NCBI GenBank assembly: GCA_043813955.1
Contig: JBDRKN010000031.1
Location: forward strand, 1 to 26,616
Origin: JBDRKN01 sp043813955
GTDB taxonomy: Bacteria; Patescibacteriota; Patescibacteriia; Patescibacteriales; Patescibacteriaceae
DNA: 26,616 nt
Direction: 5' to 3'
The notes under the pieces are model-generated. The model did no database searches. It was given only the letters and a program-made list of their open reading frames with translations, and had not been told where the DNA came from. The position numbers were made by a program, and so were the translations under genes. Below are positions 20,334 to 26,616 of the stretch, piece after piece (within the stretch, counting starts at the first letter, position 1; each line of letters starts with the position of its first letter).

Positions 20334-20513
20334 ATGACTCAAAAGAAAAGGCGGACTAAGGGTTCTGCTGGCGACAGAAGGTCACATCATGCATTAAAGG
20401 CAAAAACATTAAATATCTGCCCTAAATGCAAGAAAACTGTTGAACCGCATAAAGCATGCTCTTTTTGCGGCAGCTACAAAAAAACAGTAATCAAAACAAA
20501 AGAAAGCAAATAA
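20334..20513 (+). CDS. rpmF: Large ribosomal subunit protein bL32, zinc type
   Basis: A 59-residue protein: MTQKKRRTKGSAGDRRSHHA, then LKAKTLNICPKCKKTVEPHK, then ACSFCGSYKKTVIKTKESK. C29, C32, C42 and C45 form the CxxC...CxxC zinc ribbon of bL32. The start KKRRTKGSAGDRRSHHAL is the usual PKRKTSxxRRxxRRSHxxL segment. Normal length. It lies 12 bases before nusB and shares its promoter. Confidence 0.95.
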   Translation: MTQKKRRTKGSAGDRRSHHALKAKTLNICPKCKKTVEPHKACSFCGSYKKTVIKTKESK

Positions 20514-20524
20514 CTGTCCTTACT

Positions 20525-21007
20525 ATGGCTAATCGACATTTGTCACGAACAATTGCAATGCAAACCCTGTTTAACTGGGATTTTAATGGCAAGCAAACTA
20601 TTGATCTTAACCAGCTTACAGAGCAAAACTTTAAACAATTTGCCCCTAATTTTGATGACCATGGATTTACAAAGGAGTTAATTCAGGGAGTTATGGAACA
20701 TTTGTCAAAAATTGACAAATATATTATTAAATATGCCACTGAATGGCCATTAGAGCAGATTACGCTTATTGACCGCAATATTCTGCGCTTAGGCGTATAT
20801 GAATTGGTTTTTAACCCAAGCATTCCTGCAAAAGTAGCTATTAACGAGGCTATTGAAATAGCAAAAACATTTGGCGGAGAATCTTCTGGAAAATTTGTTA
20901 ATGGCGTTTTGGGCGCCATTATGAAGGATATTCCTGTTAAAGAGATAGATAAACAGCCTGTACCTGAAAAAAAATCAGAAACATCAACTACGCAATTAGA
21001 TAAATAA
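20525..21007 (+). CDS. nusB: Transcription antitermination factor NusB
   Basis: A 160-residue all-helical NusB: MANRHLSRTIAMQTLFNWDF at the start, ITLIDRNILRLGVYELVFNPSIPAKVAINEAIEIAKTFGGESSGKFVNGVLGAI as the conserved C-terminal core. NusB with S10 binds boxA RNA in rRNA operons to prevent termination. The ATG at 20525 is chosen because it begins the family's N-terminus; the open frame to 20456 overlaps rpmF. The last ~25 residues are charged and extra to the fold. Confidence 0.95.
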   Translation: MANRHLSRTIAMQTLFNWDFNGKQTIDLNQLTEQNFKQFAPNFDDHGFTKELIQGVMEHLSKIDKYIIKYATEWPLEQITLIDRNILRLGVYELVFNPSIPAKVAINEAIEIAKTFGGESSGKFVNGVLGAIMKDIPVKEIDKQPVPEKKSETSTTQLDK

Positions 21008-21012
21008 TTAAC

Positions 21013-21074
21013 AAATTGCTAATTGTTAATTGTTGGTTGTTTTAAAACAATCATCAACTAATAATCAGCAATTT
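21013..21074 (+). promoter_or_regulatory. Long near-perfect hairpin in the rnc leader
   Basis: The 62 bases fold on themselves without bulges. AAATTGCT (21013-21020) pairs with AGCAATTT (21067-21074), and 21022-21043 continues pairing with 21065-21044. Only three positions are unpaired: A21021-C21066, A21029-C21058 and T21033-T21054. The result is about 28 bp of double-stranded RNA ending 8 bases before the rnc ATG. In E. coli, RNase III controls its own mRNA by cutting a leader stem; this looks like an equivalent. Confidence 0.65.
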
Positions 21075-21082
21075 CATCTTTT

Positions 21083-21775
21083 ATGACAGATTTTACTAAA
21101 TTAGAAGACAGGATTGGTGTAAAATTCAATAATCCAGACCTGCTGCTGCAGGCTATGGTGCACCGCTCCTACATTAACGAACATCCTGATTTCAAATTAG
21201 GCCATAATGAACGTTTGGAATTTTTAGGTGATGCTGTATTAGAGATTGTGGTAACAGAACACCTTTATGATAATTATCCTGACAAGCCTGAAGGTGATTT
21301 AACTGACTGGCGCGCCAGCCTGGTTAATTCCAAAATGCTTGCTGATGTTGCTAAAAAAATTGAATTAGAAAAAAATCTATACTTATCCAAAGGAGAATCC
21401 AAGGATGCAAATACTAAGGCAAGACAGTATATTCTGGCTAATGCAGTAGAAGCATTAATTGGAGCTATTTACTTAGACCAAGGCATTAAGCCTGCCAAAA
21501 GATTTATTAACCAGGAAATCATATTTAATTTAAAGCATATTTTAGATAACAAGCTATATATGGACCCTAAGTCAAAATTTCAGGAAAAAAGTCAAGATTT
21601 ATATAACATTACACCTCATTACGAAGTATTAAATGAATCAGGGCCTGACCATGAAAGAAGCTTTGAGGTTGGAATATATTTAAAAGATGAATTAATTGCC
21701 AAGGGCGCCGGGCAATCAAAGCATGAGGCCCAAGTTAGCGCAGCTGAGGCAGCTTTGGAAAAAAAAGGCTGGTAG
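21083..21775 (+). CDS. rnc: Ribonuclease III
   Basis: A 230-residue RNase III that cuts double-stranded RNA in rRNA maturation and mRNA control. The catalytic domain (1-150) has the signature HNERLEFLGDAVL (41-53) with E43, E46 and D50, and the second metal region ILANAVEALIGAIYLD (117-132) with E123 and Asn where many enzymes have Asp. The dsRNA-binding domain spans about 158-228 (DPKSKFQEKSQDLY ... GAGQSKHEAQVSAAEAAL). No Shine-Dalgarno sequence; the preceding hairpin probably controls the gene. Confidence 0.97.
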   Translation: MTDFTKLEDRIGVKFNNPDLLLQAMVHRSYINEHPDFKLGHNERLEFLGDAVLEIVVTEHLYDNYPDKPEGDLTDWRASLVNSKMLADVAKKIELEKNLYLSKGESKDANTKARQYILANAVEALIGAIYLDQGIKPAKRFINQEIIFNLKHILDNKLYMDPKSKFQEKSQDLYNITPHYEVLNESGPDHERSFEVGIYLKDELIAKGAGQSKHEAQVSAAEAALEKKGW

Positions 21776-21776
21776 G

Positions 21777-21805
21777 TTGAAAAAAATAGGCTTTTAAGCT
21801 ATGAT
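21777..21805 (+). promoter_or_regulatory. Promoter of the DksA-type gene and lspA
   Basis: TTGAAA 21777-21782, 17 bp, TATGAT 21800-21805; leader about 12 nt. Confidence 0.45.
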
Positions 21806-21823
21806 GAGGGTATAAAAAGCAAT

Positions 21824-22186
21824 ATGGAAAAGAAAATTCTATCAAAAATTAAAGATGAATTAATGAACCGCAAAAACCAGATTGAAAAAGATCTGACTGG
21901 TTTTGCTAAAAAAGACAAGGATGATTATGTTTCTTCTTTCCCAGAATATGGCAGTGAGAATGATGAAAATGCGCAGGAAGTAAGCCAATACTCTACTAAT
22001 GTTGCCACTGAAAAAATTTTAGAAAAAATTCTTAAAGATATTAATTCTGCTTTGAAAAAAATTACCAAAAAAGAATTTGGAGTTTGCAAATACTGCGGCA
22101 AGCCGATTGAAGAAAAACGCTTGCTGATCAGGCCTTTTTCCAGCGCCTGCGTTAAATGCAAAACTAAACTGCAGGACAAAAAATAA
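21824..22186 (+). CDS. DksA/TraR-type zinc-finger protein
   Basis: A 120-residue protein with an N-terminal coiled-coil hairpin (about 1-80) and a C4 zinc finger: C88, C91, C109 and C112, in VCKYCGKPIEEKRLLIRPFSSACVKCK. DksA and TraR act in the secondary channel of RNA polymerase, DksA together with ppGpp. The coiled-coil tip region reads SENDENAQ, which does not clearly keep the DxxDxA of E. coli DksA, so the mode of action is uncertain. lspA follows after two bases, so they are co-expressed. Confidence 0.9.
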   Translation: MEKKILSKIKDELMNRKNQIEKDLTGFAKKDKDDYVSSFPEYGSENDENAQEVSQYSTNVATEKILEKILKDINSALKKITKKEFGVCKYCGKPIEEKRLLIRPFSSACVKCKTKLQDKK

Positions 22187-22188
22187 AT

Positions 22189-22638
22189 ATGAGAGATAAT
22201 AAAAAAATGGTTATCCTTAGTTTAATAGCCATTTTTTTTATTACCATTGACCGCTGGTTCAAGGCCGTAGCCATTAATTTTTTAAACGAACAGACGCTTG
22301 GAACTAGCTGGTTTAAATTAAATTTAAACTTTAACCAAAATATTGCCTTTTCCCTGCCTTTGCAGGGAATCATTCTTAATGCTTTAATCATTATCCTAAT
22401 AATTATATTGATAACAGCCTATCTGCATTTAAGAAGCAAAAACTATTATTTAAAATCTGGATGGTTATTAATAATAATCTTTGGTTCTATAAGCAATATG
22501 TTTGACAGAATTAAATATGGAGCTGTGATTGATTATTTAGATCTTAAATATTTTACTGTTTTTAATATTGCTGACGTTATGATTGTAGTTGGAGCTCTTA
22601 GCTTAATCTGTCTTGAATTAAAAAAGCCTAAAAGTTAA
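22189..22638 (+). CDS. lspA: Lipoprotein signal peptidase (SPase II)
   Basis: A 149-residue aspartic peptidase of the membrane with four helices. The catalytic pair is D106 in GSISNMFDRIKYG and D129 in FNIADVMIVVG; VIDYLDLKYFTVFNIAD is the family's conserved box. Asn and Asp near FNQNIAFS match the substrate-side motif NxGxAFS. It removes signal peptides at the lipidated Cys, and the solute-binding lipoprotein at 5973-7367 would be a substrate. The 3' end overlaps the convergent tsaE by 11 bases. Confidence 0.95.
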   Translation: MRDNKKMVILSLIAIFFITIDRWFKAVAINFLNEQTLGTSWFKLNLNFNQNIAFSLPLQGIILNALIIILIIILITAYLHLRSKNYYLKSGWLLIIIFGSISNMFDRIKYGAVIDYLDLKYFTVFNIADVMIVVGALSLICLELKKPKS

Positions 22639-23044
22639 TTATTCTTGTATTTTCATCCTTGCTGTCAATCTTAATATATTTAGTCTGCTTTGGCAGAATT
22701 TTTTTTATCTTGTCAGCCCATTCTATAACCACTACTGACTTAGAATCATTTAAATAATCCTGCAATCCAATATTTAATAATTCATCTGGATTAGACAGCC
22801 TATAAGTATCAACATGGACAAAATTCTTAATATCGCCTTTTACTGGATAAACTTTCATTAAAACAAAACTAGGGCTGTTAATGTTTTCCTTTATTCCCAG
22901 ACCTAAAGCAAAACCCTTGGCAATTACAGTCTTTCCTGCGCCCAAATTGCCCTGCAATCCAAATATTTCTCCGCCTTTAAAATTCTTAGCTATTTTTTTA
23001 GCCCAGGATATGGTTTGAGCCTGGGATTTTGAAACATATTTCAT
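22628..23044 (-). CDS. tsaE: tRNA t6A modification ATPase TsaE
   Basis: A 138-residue P-loop ATPase that cycles the TsaB-TsaD complex making N6-threonylcarbamoyladenosine at position 37 of ANN-decoding tRNAs. Walker A is GNLGAGKT (32-39); SPSFVLMKVY is the switch-like segment; HVDTYRLSNPDELLNIGLQDYL and VVVIEWADKI are hallmarks. The ATG at 23044 (MKYVSKSQAQ) is preferred over a TTG at 23080. No terminator separates it from lspA on the opposite strand. Confidence 0.95.
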   Translation of the reverse strand: MKYVSKSQAQTISWAKKIAKNFKGGEIFGLQGNLGAGKTVIAKGFALGLGIKENINSPSFVLMKVYPVKGDIKNFVHVDTYRLSNPDELLNIGLQDYLNDSKSVVVIEWADKIKKILPKQTKYIKIDSKDENTRIINF

Positions 23045-23083
23045 ATGCTTTATTTTACTGTTTAAACTATATTTTATCAATAC

Positions 23084-23112
23084 TTTACAAATTCATCAAC
23101 TCATGTTAGTAT
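23084..23112 (+). promoter_or_regulatory. rpsT promoter
   Basis: TTTACA 23084-23089, 17 bp, TAGTAT 23107-23112, with TG at 23104-23105. The leader is about 23 nt and lacks a Shine-Dalgarno sequence. Confidence 0.55.
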
Positions 23113-23141
23113 TGTCATATTGATTTAAATAATAAAAAACT

Positions 23142-23405
23142 ATGCCAAACAAAAAATCTGCTAAAAAAGATCTTAAAAAAAACAAGAAAAGACAAATTTT
23201 TAATAAAAATATTAAGCATAATCTGAAAAATTTAAGCAAAAAAACTCAAAAAGCTATTGAGTCTGGCCAAGCTGAATCTAAAGAAATGATAACAGCTGCT
23301 ACTAAAGCTTTTGATAAAGCAATCCAAAAAGGAATTATTAAAAAAAATACAGGGAGAAGAAAAAAATCTAAGCTTCAGCTTAGATTTAATAAGATGAATA
23401 AGTAA
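23142..23405 (+). CDS. rpsT: Small ribosomal subunit protein bS20
   Basis: An 87-residue very basic three-helix protein: MPNKKSAKKDLKKNKKRQIF at the start and KAFDKAIQKGIIKKNTGRRKKSKLQLRFNK at the end, the family's xAxKGxIHKNxAARxKSRLxxxxN motif. It binds the bottom of the 30S body. Monocistronic, with its own promoter and terminator. Confidence 0.96.
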   Translation: MPNKKSAKKDLKKNKKRQIFNKNIKHNLKNLSKKTQKAIESGQAESKEMITAATKAFDKAIQKGIIKKNTGRRKKSKLQLRFNKMNK

Positions 23406-23431
23406 AAACAGACCCTTATGGGTCTGTTTTT
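23404..23431. terminator. Bidirectional terminator rpsT / holA
   Basis: A perfect 12-bp stem, AAAAACAGACCC (23404-23415) with GGGTCTGTTTTT (23420-23431) around TTAT; it touches both stop codons. Confidence 0.93.
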
Positions 23432-24446
23432 AAATCTTTGCAATTAACAAATCTACCATTGTTTCTGCATTTAATCGTCCTGTTTTGTAATTAAAATCTA
23501 ATCTAACTAATGCATGAAAAATATTTTTTAAGCTGATTAAATTAAAATTTCCAGCCTGATTAATTCCTTTTTGCAAAACATATGGATGTACTTTTAAATA
23601 ACTGCCGATTTTTCTAGAAGTCCATCCACTGTCCAAGCCCTGCCTTATCTGAAGTAAAATTCTAAATTGCCTGATCAGCATTGTGATTAAATAATAATCA
23701 GCTGCGCCTATCTTAATCTGATCAGAAAATAATTTTACAGCCAAAGCTTTGTTCTTGTTGCCAATAGCGTCTGTAAGAGCAAAGATTCCTTGGTCTATCT
23801 GGCCCTTAACCATTTCCTCAACATCATTCAAGCTTATCTCTACATCCTTTTGATCAGGCATTAATGCTCTTTTGTAATGAACAAGCTTATCCAGCTCGCT
23901 ATTAATCATCCATAGATCATTGCCTAACAATCCTACTAAAAGCTGAGAAGCCTGGTAATTAATCTTAACATTTTCCTGGACAAGCTTTTGCTTAATCCAG
24001 ACATTAATCTCATTGTTGTCTAATAATCCAAAATACTGTGTATACTTCTGCTTTTGCAGATAGTTAAACAAGTCTTGCTGATTCTTAGCTAGCTTTTTAT
24101 CATCTACATGCACTTCTGTTTTGTTTTTTTGTTTTTTAATAATCAAAGAGTCATCGTAAAAAATAATAATATTATCAGTCTCTTTAATCTTTTTTAAATA
24201 ATCCAGCAATTCAATTAAAAAATCCTTATTATTCTTAAATATATTCTTAATTATTATTAATCTCTTGCTGACAAACAAAGAATTGCTGGCTAATAAATCA
24301 TTTAGCCTGCCTAAATTTATATCAGAACCATCAATTACTGACAAGCTTGTGCTATTAGAATCAACTTCTTTTAAAAACTTATTTTTAAGTTCTGTTAATT
24401 TTTTCTGAGCCTGAAAAGAGTCAGGGCCATAAAGAAAAATAATCAT
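23430..24446 (-). CDS. holA: DNA polymerase III delta subunit
   Basis: A 338-residue clamp-loader delta subunit, which opens the beta clamp. The start MIIFLYGPDSFQAQKKLTELKNKF is the canonical holA N-terminus (xxxYGxxxxxxxxxxxxLxxxF). The middle LLASNSLFVSKRLIIIKNI carries the clamp-binding region. The C-terminal collar has QIDQGIFALTDAIGNKNKALAVKLF and LLIRQFRILLQIRQGL-like sequence (YYLITMLIRQFRILLQIRQG). Length is normal. Confidence 0.95.
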   Translation of the reverse strand: MIIFLYGPDSFQAQKKLTELKNKFLKEVDSNSTSLSVIDGSDINLGRLNDLLASNSLFVSKRLIIIKNIFKNNKDFLIELLDYLKKIKETDNIIIFYDDSLIIKKQKNKTEVHVDDKKLAKNQQDLFNYLQKQKYTQYFGLLDNNEINVWIKQKLVQENVKINYQASQLLVGLLGNDLWMINSELDKLVHYKRALMPDQKDVEISLNDVEEMVKGQIDQGIFALTDAIGNKNKALAVKLFSDQIKIGAADYYLITMLIRQFRILLQIRQGLDSGWTSRKIGSYLKVHPYVLQKGINQAGNFNLISLKNIFHALVRLDFNYKTGRLNAETMVDLLIAKI

Positions 24447-24483
24447 ACAGATACATCTTAAATCAATTTTCTTAAATTGGCAA

Positions 24484-24514
24484 TTAAAAAAACCGCAGCT
24501 TAATGGCTGCGGTT
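24484..24514 (-). terminator. Terminator containing the stop codon of the HD-domain gene
   Basis: Leftward: AACCGCAGC (24514-24506) pairs with GCTGCGGTT (24499-24491), loop 24505-24500, then a T run. The TAA stop (24502-24500) lies in the hairpin loop, so the last codons are part of the terminator stem. Confidence 0.88.
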
Positions 24515-25117
24515 CATAGGAATTTTAAAAACTTCTAATGACTCCTTATAAAGAGTCTCAAAATCTGTCAAAATCTGATGTTTAAAACCACTTTCTTTCA
24601 TTGCTTCTATAAATGCCTCATTAAACCAAAGAAAATCCTCTTTATGGGCATCAAATTTGCTCCAAATTGTTTCTCCTGCCTGAGGATAGTATTCCATGGT
24701 AGATTTTAAATTATGGATTTTGCTGGAACAGGCAATTATTTTAGCTTCTATGCTTACTCTCCTTAGCTTTCGCAAATGATTTTCTTTTCTTCGCATCCAT
24801 GTTTTTTTTCTTTTATACCTAAATTTTAATCGCTTAGGCTCTGACACATGATTAACAATATCAGCTATTCCTCGATTATAGTTAATAACCAAATCCTGAT
24901 AGGAATAATGCTCATTATACTTTGGAATTCCGTGTAATAATGCGGCCACTATTATATTTTCCTGATCTTGCTGATTCATCTTTTGAATATATTGCTGCAA
25001 ATGCCAAGCAACAGAAACTGGATGAACAATATATGGCAAGCCTGATATTCGTCTCTGCCCATCGTGTACACGCGCAGCTTCATTAATAGCATCTTGAATC
25101 ATTTTTGTTAAAAGCAT
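24500..25117 (-). CDS. HD-domain protein related to (p)ppGpp hydrolases, probably degenerate
   Basis: A 205-residue protein resembling the hydrolase domain of Rel/SpoT and Mesh1: AARVHDGQRRISGLPYIVHPVSVA (14-37) with H32, AALLHGI (58-64) and SSKIHNLKS (131-139). The family's metal-binding set is H...HD...D. Here H32 and H62 remain, but the HD aspartate is Gly63 and the LADxLHN aspartate is Ser132, so metal-dependent hydrolysis looks lost. It might bind a nucleotide or act as a regulator. The ATG is preceded by GGAGG (25129-25125) at 7 bases, one of only two consensus ribosome binding sites in the window, suggesting high or independently tuned translation. Confidence 0.75.
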   Translation of the reverse strand: MLLTKMIQDAINEAARVHDGQRRISGLPYIVHPVSVAWHLQQYIQKMNQQDQENIIVAALLHGIPKYNEHYSYQDLVINYNRGIADIVNHVSEPKRLKFRYKRKKTWMRRKENHLRKLRRVSIEAKIIACSSKIHNLKSTMEYYPQAGETIWSKFDAHKEDFLWFNEAFIEAMKESGFKHQILTDFETLYKESLEVFKIPMNRSH

Positions 25118-25170
25118 GGCTAATCCTCCATATATTTGTATAAATAATTTTTAAAAGAACTTTTAATTAA

Positions 25171-25197
25171 GGTATAGTATAATAAAAATAATGTCAA
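25171..25197 (-). promoter_or_regulatory. Promoter of the HD-domain gene
   Basis: Read leftward: TTGACA (25197-25192), directly after the murJ stop, 15 bp, TATACC (25176-25171). The spacing is short, so the call is tentative. Confidence 0.4.
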
Positions 25198-26616
25198 TTA
25201 GACCCCTCTGGCTTCTCCATGGTCGCCTGTCTTTATTGATTTGCTCATAAAACGATGCTTAAAAGACTGCCAAAAGCATATAAGCTCCTCGCTTCTTAAC
25301 AAAGAGCATACTCCAAGATAAATAACTGTTCCAAATATGCCTGCAGACATGCCTTGTAATAGAACGCCCCAGAATTTTGTCATGTCAGCATATGGCCAGA
25401 TTAATAATTTCATTGCCTGAATAGCAATAGCTGCTATTATAGCGGCAAAAGAAAACTTAATTACTGAAATAATAATCTTTTTTTCATCTAAATTTCCAAT
25501 TTCAAAATGCAAAGCTACTAATAATAATATAAACTGTAGCATGCTGGAAATAGAAAATGCTAAAGCTAAGCCTGCCACGCCCATGCTCTTAGACAGCCAT
25601 AATGAAAGAATTATGTTTGTTCCTACTGAAACAAGGCCTAAATAGAACGGCATCTTAGAATCATGCCTGGCATAAAACATGCGCACTAATAAAGGAATGG
25701 TGGCTTGAGCAAATAATGACAAGGTGAAAAAAGCTAAAGCATCAATAGTCATTACAGTATCCTGCCAGTCAAATTGTCCTGTTCCCAGAATTACCCTCAC
25801 AATCTGGGCGCGCAGGGCTAATAGGATAACAGTAGAAGGGACTATGAAAAAAAGAATCTGCCTGATTGTTTTTGAAAAATAATATACAAGCTTTTTTTTA
25901 TTAAAAGCATAAGAAGACAAAGTTGGAAAAACAGCAATAGCAAAAGAAATTCCAAAAATTCCAATAGGAAAAGACTGCAGATTATTTGCTAAATTAAAAA
26001 CAGACAAAGATCCGCTAACTAGAGTAGAAGCAATTATTGTGATAACTAACAAATTGATCTGATTAATAGCCAAAGTCAAAGTTCTGGCAGTCATCATCTT
26101 AAAAATCTTTTTAACAGCAGTATTATGCCATCCAAAACGCAGATTGTATTTAAAGCCAAGCTTAAAAATAGTAGGTATTTGAATTAAAATATGCAATAAA
26201 GAACCAAGGATTACGCCCCAAGCCAGTCCATAAACGCCCCAGATAGAAACAAAATATATTGCTCCAATAATAATTCCTATGTTATAGAAAATAGGGGATA
26301 AAGAATATACAAAAAATCTCTTAAACGACTGCAAAGCTCCTCCAATAACGCTGGAAATTCCTAAAAGAATAGGAGATAAAAACATTATTCTTGTTAAAAC
26401 AATTACTTGTTCTAATTTTTCTCCAGAAAAGCCAGGAGTTATCCATTTCATTAAGTATGGAGCAAAAATTATGCCTAATACAGATAAGCATGCCACTGTT
26501 ACAAGAACAATATTAAAAATATTATTAACTAATTGCCATGCAGACTTATTATTTTTAGAATTTTTATGATCCTTGATTAAATTAGTAAAAATAGGTATAA
26601 AGCCTGCTGACAATGC
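25198..26616 (-). CDS. murJ: Lipid II flippase MurJ (MviN), N-terminus outside the window
   Basis: The frame is open to the last base of the window, and GALSAxFIP-type sequence (ALSAGFIPIFTNLIKD) at its visible start is normally found about 60 residues into MurJ, so the true start lies beyond 26616. The visible 472 residues contain about a dozen membrane helices of the MOP exporter fold, including APYLMKWITPGFSGEK, VRMFYARHDSKMPFYLGLVSVGTN and the GVAGLALAFSISSMLQ segment. MurJ moves lipid-linked peptidoglycan precursor across the membrane; uppP (16596) recycles the same carrier. It ends at TAA 25200-25198, next to the -35 of the following gene. Confidence 0.95.
   Translation of the reverse strand, partial: ALSAGFIPIFTNLIKDHKNSKNNKSAWQLVNNIFNIVLVTVACLSVLGIIFAPYLMKWITPGFSGEKLEQVIVLTRIMFLSPILLGISSVIGGALQSFKRFFVYSLSPIFYNIGIIIGAIYFVSIWGVYGLAWGVILGSLLHILIQIPTIFKLGFKYNLRFGWHNTAVKKIFKMMTARTLTLAINQINLLVITIIASTLVSGSLSVFNLANNLQSFPIGIFGISFAIAVFPTLSSYAFNKKKLVYYFSKTIRQILFFIVPSTVILLALRAQIVRVILGTGQFDWQDTVMTIDALAFFTLSLFAQATIPLLVRMFYARHDSKMPFYLGLVSVGTNIILSLWLSKSMGVAGLALAFSISSMLQFILLLVALHFEIGNLDEKKIIISVIKFSFAAIIAAIAIQAMKLLIWPYADMTKFWGVLLQGMSAGIFGTVIYLGVCSLLRSEELICFWQSFKHRFMSKSIKTGDHGEARGV

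Noticed and set aside
1..26616. Genetic code 25 or 4 (TGA as Gly or Trp)
   Set aside because: All conserved genes read through to full length in the standard code without in-frame TGA, so only absence of TGA can be claimed.
1..26616. CRISPR arrays, prophage, toxin-antitoxin or secondary-metabolite clusters
   Set aside because: No regularly spaced repeats, cas, capsid, terminase, TA pairs or synthase genes were seen.

Overview
The window reads as chromosome of a small-genome, AT-rich bacterium (about one third G+C, judged by eye) of the Candidate Phyla Radiation / Patescibacteria type, most like the Parcubacteria group. Support: short compact genes, very few Shine-Dalgarno sequences, an rpsF-ssb-rpsR cluster followed by efp with no rplI beside it, an EF-P of the 'ARGG' tip type, an Nramp-like transporter with altered motifs, and housekeeping genes shuffled relative to model bacteria. 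The assignment is inference; there is no rRNA gene here. Every one of 33 visible stop codons is TAA or TAG, none is TGA.

Layout, left to right. (1) 1-283: 3' stub of an IS1595/ISXO2-type transposase, then the rplS promoter. (2) 284-1883: rplS, tRNA-Leu(GAG), tRNA-Val(UAC), ychF, all rightward and nearly touching. (3) 1884-2370: a perfect consensus promoter, a structured ~257-nt candidate RNA of unknown family ending in a strong terminator, then the rpsF promoter and a pseudoknot-like rpsF leader. (4) 2371-4140: rpsF-ssb-rpsR-efp. (5) 4141-7421, leftward: lipoprotein solute-binding protein, RodZ-like protein, recA. (6) 7425-8304: an unrecognised 236-aa protein with its own promoters and terminator. 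(7) 8321-11700, leftward: rpsO, a NYN-domain putative RNase, pnp. (8) 11732-13184: tRNA-Arg(UCU), a stray tRNA 3'-end fragment, and a GH130 glycoside phosphorylase with richer base composition and a strong ribosome binding site, probably acquired. (9) 13185-14685: structured intergenic DNA and glutamate dehydrogenase. (10) 14741-18333: an Ala/Pro/Glu-repeat mini-protein, Nramp-like transporter, uppP, a two-gene unit of a 51-aa DUF5320-like protein plus UPF0251 (DUF134), and a small membrane protein. (11) 18463-20086, leftward: O-antigen-ligase-like protein, tRNA-Ser(CGA), tRNA-Asp(GUC). (12) 20126-22638: a short candidate sRNA, rpmF, nusB, rnc (preceded by a long near-perfect hairpin), a DksA-type protein and lspA. 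(13) 22628-26616: tsaE, rpsT, holA, a degenerate HD-domain protein and murJ (cut by the window edge).

Functionally the window is mostly translation and RNA metabolism (ribosomal proteins L19, S6, S18, S15, L32 and S20, EF-P, NusB, RNase III, PNPase, NYN nuclease, TsaE, five tRNAs), DNA maintenance (SSB, RecA, HolA) and envelope building (UppP, MurJ, LspA, RodZ-like, polymerase/ligase). The points most worth following are RNA-level: the unknown 1927-2183 RNA, the rpsF pseudoknot, the rnc hairpin and the 20161-20248 transcript. Also notable are a hidden overlapping-frame gene (17685-17840), an HD-hydrolase relative lacking two metal ligands, a recurring extended -10 promoter class, and the total lack of TGA stops.
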